Assembly: GCF_001299635.1 (NCBI RefSeq)
Contig: NZ_JRHN01000037.1
Coordinates: 1 to 60,456 of the forward strand
Direction: 5' to 3'
From: Clostridioides difficile
Lineage (GTDB): Bacteria; Bacillota; Clostridia; Peptostreptococcales; Peptostreptococcaceae
Length of the DNA: 60,456 nucleotides
A program made the position numbers and the translations under genes. The notes under the pieces are model-generated. The model had not been told where the DNA came from and made no database searches. It was given only the letters and a program-made list of their open reading frames with translations. Position 1 is the first letter of the stretch. Each line of letters opens with the position of its first letter. Below are positions 1-7,174 of the stretch, piece after piece.

Positions 1-31
1 AAAAGAAGGATTAAGACTAATAACAGTTTAA
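1..31 (+). CDS. tnpB: TnpB C-terminal tail (partial, gene starts before window)
   Basis: Codons 2-31 read KEGLRLITV and then stop, the usual C-terminus of IS605-family TnpB, the RNA-guided nuclease of the element. The same tail is encoded at 60049-60078 in the inverted copy. Only nine residues are visible, so the intactness of this copy cannot be judged. The stop is directly followed by the element's RNA-coding right end. Confidence 0.7.
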   Translation, partial: KEGLRLITV

Positions 32-157
32 AATAAATAACTTATGTAAGAACCGTAGGAACTATGGGGATAGCCTGTGGAGAATTGGTAAGACATATTT
101 TAGTATGCGAAATTCTATGAAACAGGAACCCTGTGACTTTAGTCATGGGAGGTTCAG
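32..157 (+). ncRNA. Putative omegaRNA / right-end element RNA of TnpB
   Basis: The non-coding tail after tnpB is conserved between the two copies and folds into short hairpins: CCGTAG-GAA-CTATGG, ACAGG-AA-CCTGT and TGACT-TT-AGTCA. Where the copies differ inside a stem (CTATGG here, CTACGG in the other copy) pairing is kept by a G-U wobble. In IS605 elements this region is the scaffold of the TnpB guide RNA, and the bases just beyond the element end (158 onward) act as the guide. That role is family knowledge; transcription was not tested here. Confidence 0.6.
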
Positions 158-616
158 GCAACTGTAATAGTAACTAGAGCTATACTTAACAAATATCAGG
201 AAGAAATACTTGCAGATGTAAAGTATTTTGTAAAAATGACATATGATAAACGTAATTTGCCTGATGGATATCCTGGATACAAAATAACTAATGTGAGTGG
301 TGGTGTTATATCTAAGTCAGACTCACAAATGACTCCTACAAAATTATATCTACGTTCAATTTCTGGTTACAGTAGATATCTTAATGCTACAGGGAATCGT
401 ACTTCTGGAATAGAAAAATTTAATTCTACAACATGGAATTCACCAAAAATGGGTTCTACATATTCATTTTCTCCAAGTTCTAATTACTACTATGATGCTA
501 GTGGAGCAGGTGGAGTAAATGCACAGGCTCATTTAACAGTAAAGAGAAGTGTATCAAGTGCCACTTGGACTGATTATGTAGATGTTTTTATAGGAACTAG
601 ATTTGGTTTAACATAA
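158..616 (+). pseudogene. 3' part of a gene interrupted by the IS/IStron element; product unknown
   Basis: An open frame runs from the element boundary to 616 without a stop. It reads from ATVIVTRAILNKYQEEILAD through the internal ATG at 236 and ends GTRFGLT. The internal ATG has no Shine-Dalgarno (upstream bases are TTTTGTAAAA), so this is probably the distal part of a longer protein whose 5' part lies left of the element. The product is rich in Ser, Thr, Tyr, Asn and Gly (residues like SSNYYYDASGAGG), which resembles an exported, beta-rich protein. I do not recognise the family. If the element is an IStron, splicing could rejoin the exons and the gene would not be dead. Confidence 0.55.
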
Positions 617-645
617 AATATAAATATGGAATTTAGGTGCTTTTT

Positions 646-933
646 ATGAAAATTTTTTTATATGTTTTATATAGTTTTATAGTTATTACGATTAATTTTA
701 TATTAAAAGAAAAAAATTATAACTTTATTTTATTAGCAATATTTTTTATACTTCTATTAATTCAAAATGGGGTATTAAAAACAGGTTATCAAAATAGAGC
801 CACATTTTATCAAGACAATTACTTTAATGAAGAAAATAAAAATGATGAGATAAAGCTTATGACTATAAAGAATTTTATACTTTTGTCTTTACCAGTATGC
901 TTTAATATACTATTCAACTATTTAATTTCTTAA
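646..933 (+). CDS. Small hydrophobic membrane protein, unknown
   Basis: A 95-residue protein with three predicted membrane segments (about residues 2-19, 26-42 and 75-94) and a charged, Asn/Glu-rich middle (about 52-70). The ATG at 646 is chosen because AGGTG lies 6 bases upstream; a GTG at 637 would sit on that ribosome site. It begins 29 bases after the interrupted gene and shares its downstream terminator, so the two were probably one operon. No family recognised; a partner or immunity-type role for the upstream secreted-looking protein is only a guess. Confidence 0.6.
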   Translation: MKIFLYVLYSFIVITINFILKEKNYNFILLAIFFILLLIQNGVLKTGYQNRATFYQDNYFNEENKNDEIKLMTIKNFILLSLPVCFNILFNYLIS

Positions 934-985
934 ATTGCATTTAGATTTATTTTAGTAGTATATAAATTAAATTTAAATATTAGAC

Positions 986-1018
986 AAAAAGGTGATAGAT
1001 AATTTCTATCACCTTTTT
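986..1018 (+). terminator. Rho-independent terminator
   Basis: A 13-bp stem (AAAAAGGTGATAG paired with CTATCACCTTTTT) ends the rightward two-gene unit at 158-933. Confidence 0.85.
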
Positions 1019-1240
1019 AATATATTCTACTTCAAAAATAATTTTTTATTAGTTAAAAAAATTATAGTATATGTTGTAATAATACGAACGAAATTTATTC
1101 TACAAAATAAAATATAATAAAAATAATTCATTTTGATATTTGTGCCCTTAAACACTTCAAACATCTTAAAAGGGTGATTTTTTCATTTCTCCAAACAACC
1201 TTGTTTTTTTATATGTAATTATTAAATCAATCTTATTTTC

Positions 1241-1351
1241 TTATAATATTTCTGTTACAGTACAAATGAGATTATCTAAGTCAAAACTTCGAGTTATTTT
1301 TAGTTGCTTGTTATTTACTACTCTTTTAAGTATATAAGTCTTAAAACACAT
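1241..1351 (-). CDS. Possible 36-residue small protein
   Basis: On the minus strand, GGGGTGATATAA stands in front of an ATG at 1351 that opens 36 codons starting MCFKTYILKRVVNNKQLKIT. The N-terminal half is basic and the C-terminal half is not hydrophobic, so it is not a typical type I toxin. Support is limited to the good ribosome site in an otherwise gene-poor stretch. It lies just downstream, on the same strand, of a decayed copy of the small gene at 5902-6078. Confidence 0.35.
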   Translation of the reverse strand: MCFKTYILKRVVNNKQLKITRSFDLDNLICTVTEIL

Positions 1352-1394
1352 TTATATCACCCCATATATTTATAAAGTAGATGAAACTTAAAAG

Positions 1395-1515
1395 ATGCTC
1401 TAGAAAAGAAAATCTATATAACTATGTATCTATAAAATTATAATAATCATATGAACTATCAGTATAAACAATCAATATATGTGTATATCCATACAATTTA
1501 TTTTTAAATATACAT
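1395..1515 (-). pseudogene. Decayed copy of the small orphan gene at 5902-6078
   Basis: Read leftward, one frame gives YTHILIVYTDSSYDYYNF, then IDT and a stop. This aligns with CTHILTAYISSSYDYCNFLD of the intact gene; about 52 of 63 bases match over the best stretch. The start region is out of frame with this part, and a TAG replaces the codon after the conserved Asp-Thr, so the copy is broken. Confidence 0.65.
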
Positions 1516-1735
1516 ATTATTACCCACATAAAAACTTTCACAAAACCAAAAGAGTATATATTTTTGATGACTGCTTGATATAACTTATAATTCGTTTTAT
1601 AAGTCTTATTTAATATATATTTATGACACTAAATTCCTTTGGTTTTACCAATTTAGTTTTATTCTACAATTAAAACAATATAATACAACTAGATATTATT
1701 CAACAGATATGTTTGAAAATTGAATAAATTTATAG
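1395..1735. repeat. Diverged duplicate segment, copy A
   Basis: This stretch matches 5960-6285 in order: the small-gene coding part, then a 27-bp block identical in both (1643-1669 and 6200-6226), then similar flanking sequence (TTATTCAACA, GTTTGAAAAT). On the minus strand the 27-bp block supplies TTGTAG and, 16 bases on, TAAAA, so it may be the promoter shared by both copies. Confidence 0.65.
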
Positions 1736-1802
1736 ATATGAATAATCTTTTTTATATGTAAAAGGGTAAAGAAATATTTAATAAGTAATAATAGAAGATA
1801 TT

Positions 1803-1824
1803 AAAAAAGAGTGCAAAAGCACTC
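1803..1824 (-). terminator. Rho-independent terminator, leftward
   Basis: GAGTGC-AAAA-GCACTC with six A residues on its left gives, on the minus strand, a tight hairpin followed by a U tract. No obvious coding sequence lies just upstream on that strand. Confidence 0.75.
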
Positions 1825-1954
1825 CAATTGTGAGAAATATATACATGAAATCATTATTACAACAATGAAAAATGTACATATAAGAGACGTTTTGTATTTA
1901 TCTTACATGATAACCTATTAATGTTAACTAAATGTTCATCATAGTAACATAAAA

Positions 1955-1978
1955 GAAAAAAGGAGTAATTCATACTCC
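1955..1978 (-). terminator. Rho-independent terminator, leftward
   Basis: GGAGTA-ATTCA-TACTCC preceded by A-rich sequence reads on the minus strand as a hairpin plus U tract. It is the first of two leftward terminators 130-150 bases apart in a stretch without genes. Confidence 0.7.
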
Positions 1979-2012
1979 GTTTGTCAAAAATATAAAACTT
2001 TCATATAAGGTT

Positions 2013-2040
2013 ATTATAACATAATTAATAAAAGTGTAAA
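2013..2040 (-). promoter_or_regulatory. Possible leftward promoter
   Basis: On the minus strand TTTACA, a 16-base spacer and TATAAT lie 35-60 bases before the terminator at 1955-1978. A transcript from here would be a short RNA of about 50 nt, or about 200 nt if it reads to 1803. Confidence 0.35.
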
Positions 2041-2069
2041 GATATATAATAAATTTGTAAAGCTAAAGA

Positions 2070-2101
2070 TAAAAACATAAATCCTAGTTTAAAGGATTTA
2101 T
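2070..2101 (-). terminator. Terminator after the VOC-fold gene
   Basis: A 9-bp stem (ATAAATCCT / AGGATTTAT) is followed on the minus strand by GTTTTTA. It is a near copy (23 of 25 bases) of the hairpin at 2728-2752. A second inverted repeat (TAGCTTCTT / AAGAAGCTA) lies at 2117-2150. Confidence 0.65.
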
Positions 2102-2242
2102 CTCAGATTGTTGGCTAATAGCTTCTTGGTTTGATAAAACTTAAGAAGCTATCTCGATTTTACCATAAGCTTTTTTAAGACTTAAAAGATTGGTATTAAC
2201 AAGCTAAATTTACAATAGGGTTACTTACTAATATACAATCAG

Positions 2243-2608
2243 CTATACCCAAAATGCCCACATTACACCAAATCTATCTTCAAATCTTACAGTGCATGGA
2301 CTGTAATCTGTGGATTGTATTGGGTTAATTGTAATACTTTCAAACTCCATATTTGAATAAGCTCTTTTTAACTCATCTTCATTATCAAACTGGAGACATA
2401 ACTGATATCCTCCAGACTTTGAAACTCCATCACTATTACCAAAATCATTTAGTATGAGCAATCCATCATGAATTGTTAGTTCTGCATGAACGACAAGACT
2501 TGAATTGGAATCCTCAATGAGCGTTTTAACATCAGCATATAGTGCATTCTTATATAGCTCTATCGCCTCTTTACAATTTCCGTTAAAATATATATGAGTT
2601 ATGAGCAT
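2243..2608 (-). CDS. VOC superfamily (glyoxalase/PhnB-like) protein
   Basis: A 121-residue protein beginning MLITHIYFNGNCKEAIELYK and ending with a FEDRFGVMWAFWV motif. This start (structural repeat with FNGNCKEAIELY) and the C-terminal DRFGV-W pattern are typical of the PhnB-like branch of the vicinal-oxygen-chelate fold. Members bind small molecules or metals and are rarely characterised, so no substrate is assigned. The ATG at 2608 follows a Shine-Dalgarno (GGAGGGATTTT on the minus strand). It is a single gene between two leftward terminators. Confidence 0.8.
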   Translation of the reverse strand: MLITHIYFNGNCKEAIELYKNALYADVKTLIEDSNSSLVVHAELTIHDGLLILNDFGNSDGVSKSGGYQLCLQFDNEDELKRAYSNMEFESITINPIQSTDYSPCTVRFEDRFGVMWAFWV

Positions 2609-2689
2609 TAAAATCCCTCCTGTGTTTTATATTATAATATCATTTACATTATACGACTAAATGTTGTCTGCATTATATCATAATCAATT

Positions 2690-2724
2690 TAAAAAGGCTA
2701 TCGACAGTTTTATGTTGATAGCCT
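2690..2724 (-). terminator. Terminator after the XRE-cupin gene
   Basis: On the minus strand AGGCTATC pairs with GATAGCCT across a 14-base loop and is followed by TTTT. A further hairpin (2728-2752) precedes it. Confidence 0.8.
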
Positions 2725-2782
2725 GATATAAATCTTAGTTTAAAGAATTTATATTTTTGTATAAGAAATAATTATTCTATTT

Positions 2783-3334
2783 TTAAACTGGATAGTAATT
2801 TATTATTACTGTTTTTAATGTTTTTTCCCCTTGATTATGGTATGTATGTACTGATTCAGCTGAAAAACAAATAGAGTCATTCTCTTTAAGTTGATAAACG
2901 CAATCATTTGCTTCTAATTTTAATTGTCCTTCTAGAATCATAATGTATTCTTGTGATTTTTCAGAATGACCAACAGATGTATAACTATGACCCTCTTCTA
3001 ATTCCATTTGAAATAACTCAAAGTTTCTAGTTGGTGTATTAGGATAATAACAATAAAGACGATAATCTTCATTTTCTGAAACTTGTACATCTATATCAGC
3101 TTTTGACACAATAAAAGTTTCATTTTGAGGTTGATCAAGTATAGCAGTATATGGAACATTTAATCCACTTGCAATTTTCCAAATTGTATTTACTGTTGGA
3201 TTAGAGTCGCCTTTTTCAATTTGTGATAACATGACCTTACTTACACCAGATAATTCTGCAAGTTGACCTAGACTTAGGTTACGTTCATTACGTAATCTAT
3301 TTAAATTTTTAGCAATAATAGTATTAATACTCAT
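2783..3334 (-). CDS. XRE-family regulator with C-terminal cupin domain
   Basis: This is a 183-residue regulator. Residues 5-60 form a classical HTH_3 domain (LGQLAELSGVSKVMLSQIEK), and residues about 105-180 form a cupin barrel with the EEGHSYTSVGHSEKSQEYIM and HTYHNQGEKT strands. This two-domain layout is common in regulators that sense a small metabolite through the cupin. It is transcribed divergently from the cysteine-synthase-like gene at 3525, and repeated operator-like sequences lie between them, so it probably controls that gene and itself. The ATG at 3334 is preceded by AAGGAG on the minus strand. The ligand is unknown; a sulfur or amino-acid compound is an inference from the neighbour. 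Confidence 0.85.
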   Translation of the reverse strand: MSINTIIAKNLNRLRNERNLSLGQLAELSGVSKVMLSQIEKGDSNPTVNTIWKIASGLNVPYTAILDQPQNETFIVSKADIDVQVSENEDYRLYCYYPNTPTRNFELFQMELEEGHSYTSVGHSEKSQEYIMILEGQLKLEANDCVYQLKENDSICFSAESVHTYHNQGEKTLKTVIINYYPV

Positions 3335-3358
3335 ATTAACTCCTTAAAATGTAAATTA

Positions 3359-3387
3359 TTGACAAATATAATTTACGAATGTATAAT
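3359..3387 (+). promoter_or_regulatory. SigmaA promoter of the cysteine-synthase-like gene
   Basis: TTGACA at 3359-3364, a 17-base spacer and TATAAT at 3382-3387 form a consensus promoter reading right. The leader to the ATG at 3525 is about 130 bases. Confidence 0.8.
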
Positions 3388-3423
3388 TTATTTAACGTTA
3401 TTTATAATTTACAAAGGTATAAT
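3368..3423. promoter_or_regulatory. Direct repeats, likely operators for the XRE-cupin regulator
   Basis: ATAATTTAC-GAAT-GTATAAT (3368-3387) and ATAATTTAC-AAAG-GTATAAT (3404-3423) are 20-base direct repeats 36 bases apart. The first overlaps the promoter spacer and -10. A third, partial copy (ATAATTTACATT) lies on the minus strand near 3347-3358. Each repeat is itself roughly palindromic (TTTAC-N4-GTATA). Binding by the adjacent regulator is inferred. Confidence 0.55.
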
Positions 3424-3524
3424 ATAATGAACGTTAAGTATACTGTACATCCGTAATATAAATTATAATGCATAAAGGACTGTTTTTCAATGGATGTTAG
3501 TTGAGAGATTAAGGGGGAATTGTA

Positions 3525-4487
3525 ATGCATGTACTTAATAATGTTACAGAAGCTATAGGCAATACTCATATGTTATGTTTATCTAAAATAGCAAAGGAAT
3601 TTGGAGTTGAAGGTAATATCTATGCAAAGATGGAATATTTAAATCCAGGATTCAGTAAAAAGGATCGTGTAGCATTACAAATGATTACAGAAGCAGAAAA
3701 TGCAGGGTTATTAGTTCCAGGTCAAGCAGTTGTGGAATTAACAAGTGGCAATACAGGAACAGGATTAGCAATAGCTTGTGCATGTAAAGGTTATAAATTT
3801 ATTGCATGTATGTCAAAAGGAAATTCTATGGAAAGAGCAAGAATGATGAAAGCTTTAGGAGCAGAAGTAGTTCTTGTAGACCAAATGCCAAATTCAGTTC
3901 ATGGACAAGTATCAGGTGAAGATTTAGCACTTGTAGAAGTCGAGGCTCAAAAAATAGCAAAAGAAAGAAATGCATTTAGAGCAGACCAATTCAATCTAGA
4001 AGCTTGTAACCACGCACATGAATGTTATACAGCAGAAGAAATGTGGGAGCAATTAGATGGAAATATTGATGTATTTGTAGATTTTCTTGGAAGTGGTAGT
4101 ACTTTTGCTGGTTGTTCAAAAACACTTAAAAAACATAATCCTTCTATTAAATGCTATGTGGTTGAACCTGCAACAGCAGCAATTTATTCAGGTAAAGAAA
4201 TAACTGACCAAGGGCATAAAATACAAGGTGGAGGCTACTCTATGGATTTGCCACTAGTAGACAAAAAACTTATTGATGGATACATTCAAGTAACAGATGA
4301 TGAAGCAACTGATGTAGCAAGAAAATTAGCTAAATTAGAGGGTGTCTTTGCAGGTTTTTCTTCTGGTGCAAATGTATGCGCAGCAATTAAGTTATTACAA
4401 AGTACAGAAAAAGGGAAAAGTATAGTTTTAACTCTTAATGATAGTGGTCTAAAATATTTAAGTACTGATTTATACGAAGAATTATAA
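3525..4487 (+). CDS. PLP-dependent cysteine-synthase-family enzyme
   Basis: This 320-residue fold-type II PLP enzyme has Lys46 in SKKDR as the expected Schiff-base lysine and TSGNTG at 73-78 as the substrate/PLP phosphate loop. GSGSTFAG (about residues 190-197) and a C-terminal SSGAN-like stretch complete the fold. Cysteine synthases and cystathionine beta-synthases share this layout. The usual NPSGSVKDR is NPGFSKKDR here, so the enzyme is a divergent member and could be a lyase or desulfhydrase rather than O-acetylserine sulfhydrylase. The ATG at 3525 follows AAGGGGGAATTGTA. It is controlled by a consensus promoter overlapped by operator repeats, facing the XRE-cupin gene. Confidence 0.85.
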   Translation: MHVLNNVTEAIGNTHMLCLSKIAKEFGVEGNIYAKMEYLNPGFSKKDRVALQMITEAENAGLLVPGQAVVELTSGNTGTGLAIACACKGYKFIACMSKGNSMERARMMKALGAEVVLVDQMPNSVHGQVSGEDLALVEVEAQKIAKERNAFRADQFNLEACNHAHECYTAEEMWEQLDGNIDVFVDFLGSGSTFAGCSKTLKKHNPSIKCYVVEPATAAIYSGKEITDQGHKIQGGGYSMDLPLVDKKLIDGYIQVTDDEATDVARKLAKLEGVFAGFSSGANVCAAIKLLQSTEKGKSIVLTLNDSGLKYLSTDLYEEL

Positions 4488-4543
4488 TAATGTTAGAACA
4501 GTGATATATTATTTCTTAAATTAAATATATAGATTTAAATTAT

Positions 4544-4594
4544 AAAAAGTATCTCAATGTAGTTTTTGAAAATTATAAAGGAGATGCTTTTTAT
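4544..4594 (+). terminator. Terminator after the cysteine-synthase-like gene
   Basis: AAAAAGTATCTC pairs with GAGATGCTTTTT (one G-U pair), followed by ATTTTAT. The remaining 300 bases to the next gene hold only a weak inverted repeat (AAAGCT/AGCTTT near 4717) and no gene I can support. Confidence 0.6.
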
Positions 4595-4900
4595 TTTATA
4601 AACATAGAATACCATAGGCGTAATAATAAAATAGTGGGAAATGAATCAATATGTAAGAGGGCATATACTGTAACTATTTTCTTAGATTGTATAAAATTAG
4701 ACATAAGTATAAATAGATAAAGCTACTCTTATTTAGTAAGCTTTACCTATTATAACTAATTAAAAAAAGTAATCTTGTAGATGTAAATTAGTTTTTGAAA
4801 GAAATTAAATTCTGAAATTAGATTTATACTTTAGAAACATGAAGGTATATAAAATTTGACTAGATAATAGAATCAATTATTAGTATAAGTGTATTTTATA

Positions 4901-5221
4901 CTACATTTTAGATTCTTCATCTGTTCTCTCAATTTTAAAAATAACAGGACGAATACCATCATTGCAAGAACATATAGCAATTCCTTCTTTATCTATCCAA
5001 TCTCCATAGTAAAACAATTCACTACCATGAGATAAAGCAAATACATACTGATACATTGCCTTCCATGCTTCATCACATAATTTCTCAGGTTTAGCAAAAT
5101 CTCCAAAAAATACTTCTCCTACTTTATGCATAGGGCATTTTCCAATACCTTCACATCCATATTTATCTGCTAAATCTTGATGGAATGTAGTTTTTATAAC
5201 TTCTATTTTACATTTTTTCAT
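4901..5221 (-). CDS. TIGR04076-family protein
   Basis: This is a 106-residue protein beginning MKKCKIEVIKTTFHQDLADK. It contains a GIGKCPMHKVGE motif, a central aromatic patch and a C-terminal CSCNDGIRPVIFKIER. The N-terminal motif and the C-[SD]-DG-RPV-F end match the uncharacterised TIGR04076 family of anaerobes, with conserved cysteines that suggest metal or redox function. The ATG at 5221 is preferred over that at 5230, because the Shine-Dalgarno AAGGAG abuts the latter and sits 9 bases before the former. It is a lone gene on the minus strand. Function is unknown. Confidence 0.75.
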   Translation of the reverse strand: MKKCKIEVIKTTFHQDLADKYGCEGIGKCPMHKVGEVFFGDFAKPEKLCDEAWKAMYQYVFALSHGSELFYYGDWIDKEGIAICSCNDGIRPVIFKIERTDEESKM

Positions 5222-5230
5222 AAAAATCAT

Positions 5231-5770
5231 CTCCTTATATATTTGTTTATATAAGTATATGTTCTATTTTATGTTTAAACAAGTACTTACTTTTAAGTAA
5301 AGTACTAACGTTTGGGAGAGTACTCTTAATATAGAACTTAGTTATACACAAATCTACAATCGTGTAGATAACATGAAAATTAGTAAATTATTGACATGAA
5401 GATAACTTGTATTAAATGAACTTTAAATAAACTAATTCATAAAAATAATAAATAAAAATATAAATAAACATAAAGAAAAGATAAGAATTTTGTCTAGTTA
5501 TACATTTTTATTGACCAGTTATGCAGTTGATATTGAATATTCTAAATATTGGTGTTATTTTATAGGTGGTTTAAACATACTAGGGGGATTTTATAGATGT
5601 TATTTGTATGATTTATAGAGAATGTACAAAATAGTAAAAATTTAGGCTATATTTGATGAGATTACAGAATATATGTATAGAAAAATGCTCATACATTAAG
5701 TTAGGTATAAGGAATGTATAATTTGTATTGGATGATTTATTTTTATATGTATGCTTTTAACTGTTTTAAT
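5231..5770. other. AT-rich intergenic stretch without supported genes
   Basis: About 540 bases carry only short frames without ribosome sites. A 61-codon rightward frame starting at 5714 runs through a strong hairpin at 5777-5805 and was rejected. Confidence 0.6.
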
Positions 5771-5805
5771 GAAAAAGTAAAGATGTACTCCCAATACATC
5801 TTTAC
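5771..5805 (-). terminator. Terminator after the small orphan gene
   Basis: An 11-bp stem (GTAAAGATGTA / TACATCTTTAC) with a 7-base loop is followed on the minus strand by TTTTTC. It lies about 100 bases beyond the leftward gene at 5902-6078. Confidence 0.8.
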
Positions 5806-5901
5806 TTTAGCAGAAGTTATAGTTACTTATAAAGTACAAAAAAATTATATATTTATTAAGGTAGGTAAATCCAAAAAGGCTTTCCTAGGAAAAACTTAAT
5901 T

Positions 5902-6078
5902 TTAATTATATCGACTCACTAATAATAAAACTTGATGTAAGCATGTTTCAACTACAGTTTCTCCATATTCTGATATAAAATCATCTAATTGTGTATCTAA
6001 AAAATTACAATAATCGTATGAACTACTTATATAAGCAGTTAATATATGTGTACATTTGTCTATTTCTCCAATAAACAT
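5902..6078 (-). CDS. Small orphan protein, family duplicated at 1.4 kb
   Basis: The protein has 58 residues, beginning MFIGEIDKCTHILTAYISSS and ending VLLLVSRYN. The ATG at 6078 is preferred: AGGGGG on the minus strand is 9 bases from it, whereas the upstream ATG at 6087 abuts that site. It is not strongly hydrophobic; a Cys-containing amphipathic C-terminus (about residues 45-54) is the main feature. A broken paralogue lies at 1395-1515 with the same flanks, so the locus was duplicated and one copy decayed. It has its own leftward terminator. I do not recognise the family. Confidence 0.55.
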   Translation of the reverse strand: MFIGEIDKCTHILTAYISSSYDYCNFLDTQLDDFISEYGETVVETCLHQVLLLVSRYN

Positions 6079-6285
6079 ATTATTCATCCCCCTAAAAAAT
6101 TTAGTAAAATCAAAAATTGTATTTTAGTAACAAAATAACAAAACTTATAAAATTTTTTAGTACTAGTTCCTATAACTCTATAAAACCAAATCTTCCTAGT
6201 TTTACCAATTTAGTTTTATTCTACAAATATATAATACTAGAAGATGCTTTATTATTCAACATGCTTGTTTGAAAATGAAAAATAT
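5960..6285. repeat. Diverged duplicate segment, copy B
   Basis: This is the partner of 1395-1735. It contains the intact small gene and the identical 27-bp block at 6200-6226, then TTATTCAACATG and TTGTTTGAAAATG as in copy A. The following 240 bases are AT-rich with no gene. Confidence 0.65.
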
Positions 6286-6524
6286 TATGAAATTATACTT
6301 ATTGCTTTTAAAAGAAAAACTAATGATAAATAAGTCTATATTCAATTATTTATATTAAAAATTGTGATTTGAAATTAACTAGTTTAATTTCAAATGGGTA
6401 AATATAAAAAGTAGCTGGATAAAATTTTTAAAACAAAATAGCAAAATAGAAAATTTATTTTACTATTGGTAAAAATTTTTAAGGCATATATAATAAAAAA
6501 ATATATAAAGTCTTTATAAACAAC

Positions 6525-6567
6525 AAAAGATATAGAGAATTGTGCATAACAATTCTTTATATCTTTT
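6525..6567 (-). terminator. Strong, probably bidirectional terminator
   Basis: A 19-bp stem (AAAAGATATAGAGAATTGT with its near-exact complement, one G-U) and a GCATA loop have T runs on both strands. It lies about 100 bases beyond the leftward zinc-ribbon gene. Confidence 0.8.
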
Positions 6568-6665
6568 TAATATATTTAAAAATTTTATAACTTAATAAGA
6601 AATTTAGAAATACACATAGAGTAAATTTTATTAATTAATATTAAATAAACTGGATAAAAGAATAA

Positions 6666-6914
6666 CTATTTAATAATCTTTCCACAATAAGGACAGTAAG
6701 AGCCACTCTTTAAAAGTTCCATCCTTGAATCTAGACAATGATTACAGTTTGGACAACGGTAAAATTGCCACTCAATAAAAATACCAAAAAGAATAAAAAT
6801 AATTGAAAACATATAATTTCCAATAAAAATAATAAAGGCAGCTGCAATGATAAACATGCTGATGGATGCTAAAAAGCTTATTTTCAACTTTGTATAAATA
6901 TCTATATTTCTCAT
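6666..6914 (-). CDS. Small membrane protein with C-terminal zinc ribbon
   Basis: An 82-residue protein has two adjacent membrane segments (about residues 12-32 and 34-50). A C-terminal zinc ribbon follows, with CPNC at 54-57 and CPYC at 74-77. The layout puts the ribbon on the cytoplasmic face. The ATG at 6914 follows GGTGATTAT. It is divergent from the ABC transporter operon at 7175, with 260 bases between. No function is known for such proteins; a local sensor or scaffold role would be a guess. Confidence 0.7.
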   Translation of the reverse strand: MRNIDIYTKLKISFLASISMFIIAAAFIIFIGNYMFSIIFILFGIFIEWQFYRCPNCNHCLDSRMELLKSGSYCPYCGKIIK

Positions 6915-7174
6915 ATAATCACCAACTTATTTTAAATTTAATCTTACTAATAAAAGTATAGCAAGTCTCTTACAAAAAAGAGAATCTAAAAGATTACAAT
7001 AAAAAATAAACATATTACAAGCTATTTTATAAAATAGTAAATTTAAAAGCCTACTTTTGATGAGTTTCAATAAATCAAATAATTTAAGCTTTATTTAAGG
7101 TTAAGACTATATTGATATAAGATTCAAGTTTTAATATATATGTGTAATCAAAATAATTTAGGAGGATTAGTACA

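Larger units (their letters stand above)
1..157 (+). mobile_element. Right end of an IS605/IStron-like element, copy 1
   Basis: The first 157 bases match the inverted complement of 59923-60079 almost base for base, and the match stops abruptly after a shared GGTTCAG. That places the element's last base at 157. The segment carries the last codons of tnpB and then a structured non-coding tail. In C. difficile such ends belong to CdISt1-type IStrons, chimeras of a group I intron and an IS605 element. The intron half and any tnpA would lie left of the window, so whether this copy is an IStron or a plain IS605 element cannot be seen here. The terminal G fits an intron omega-G. Confidence 0.8.

Noticed and set aside
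1140-1180. Weak inverted repeat CCCTT/AAGGG
   Set aside because: Short stem with a large loop and no coding gene that it could terminate.
1778-1879. Leftward 33-codon frame with a hydrophobic end, type I toxin-like
   Set aside because: No ribosome site and the frame passes through the terminator at 1803-1824.
5714-5899. Rightward 61-codon frame
   Set aside because: It runs through the strong hairpin at 5777-5805 and its ATG touches the only ribosome-like site; the hairpin is better read as the terminator of the leftward gene at 5902-6078.
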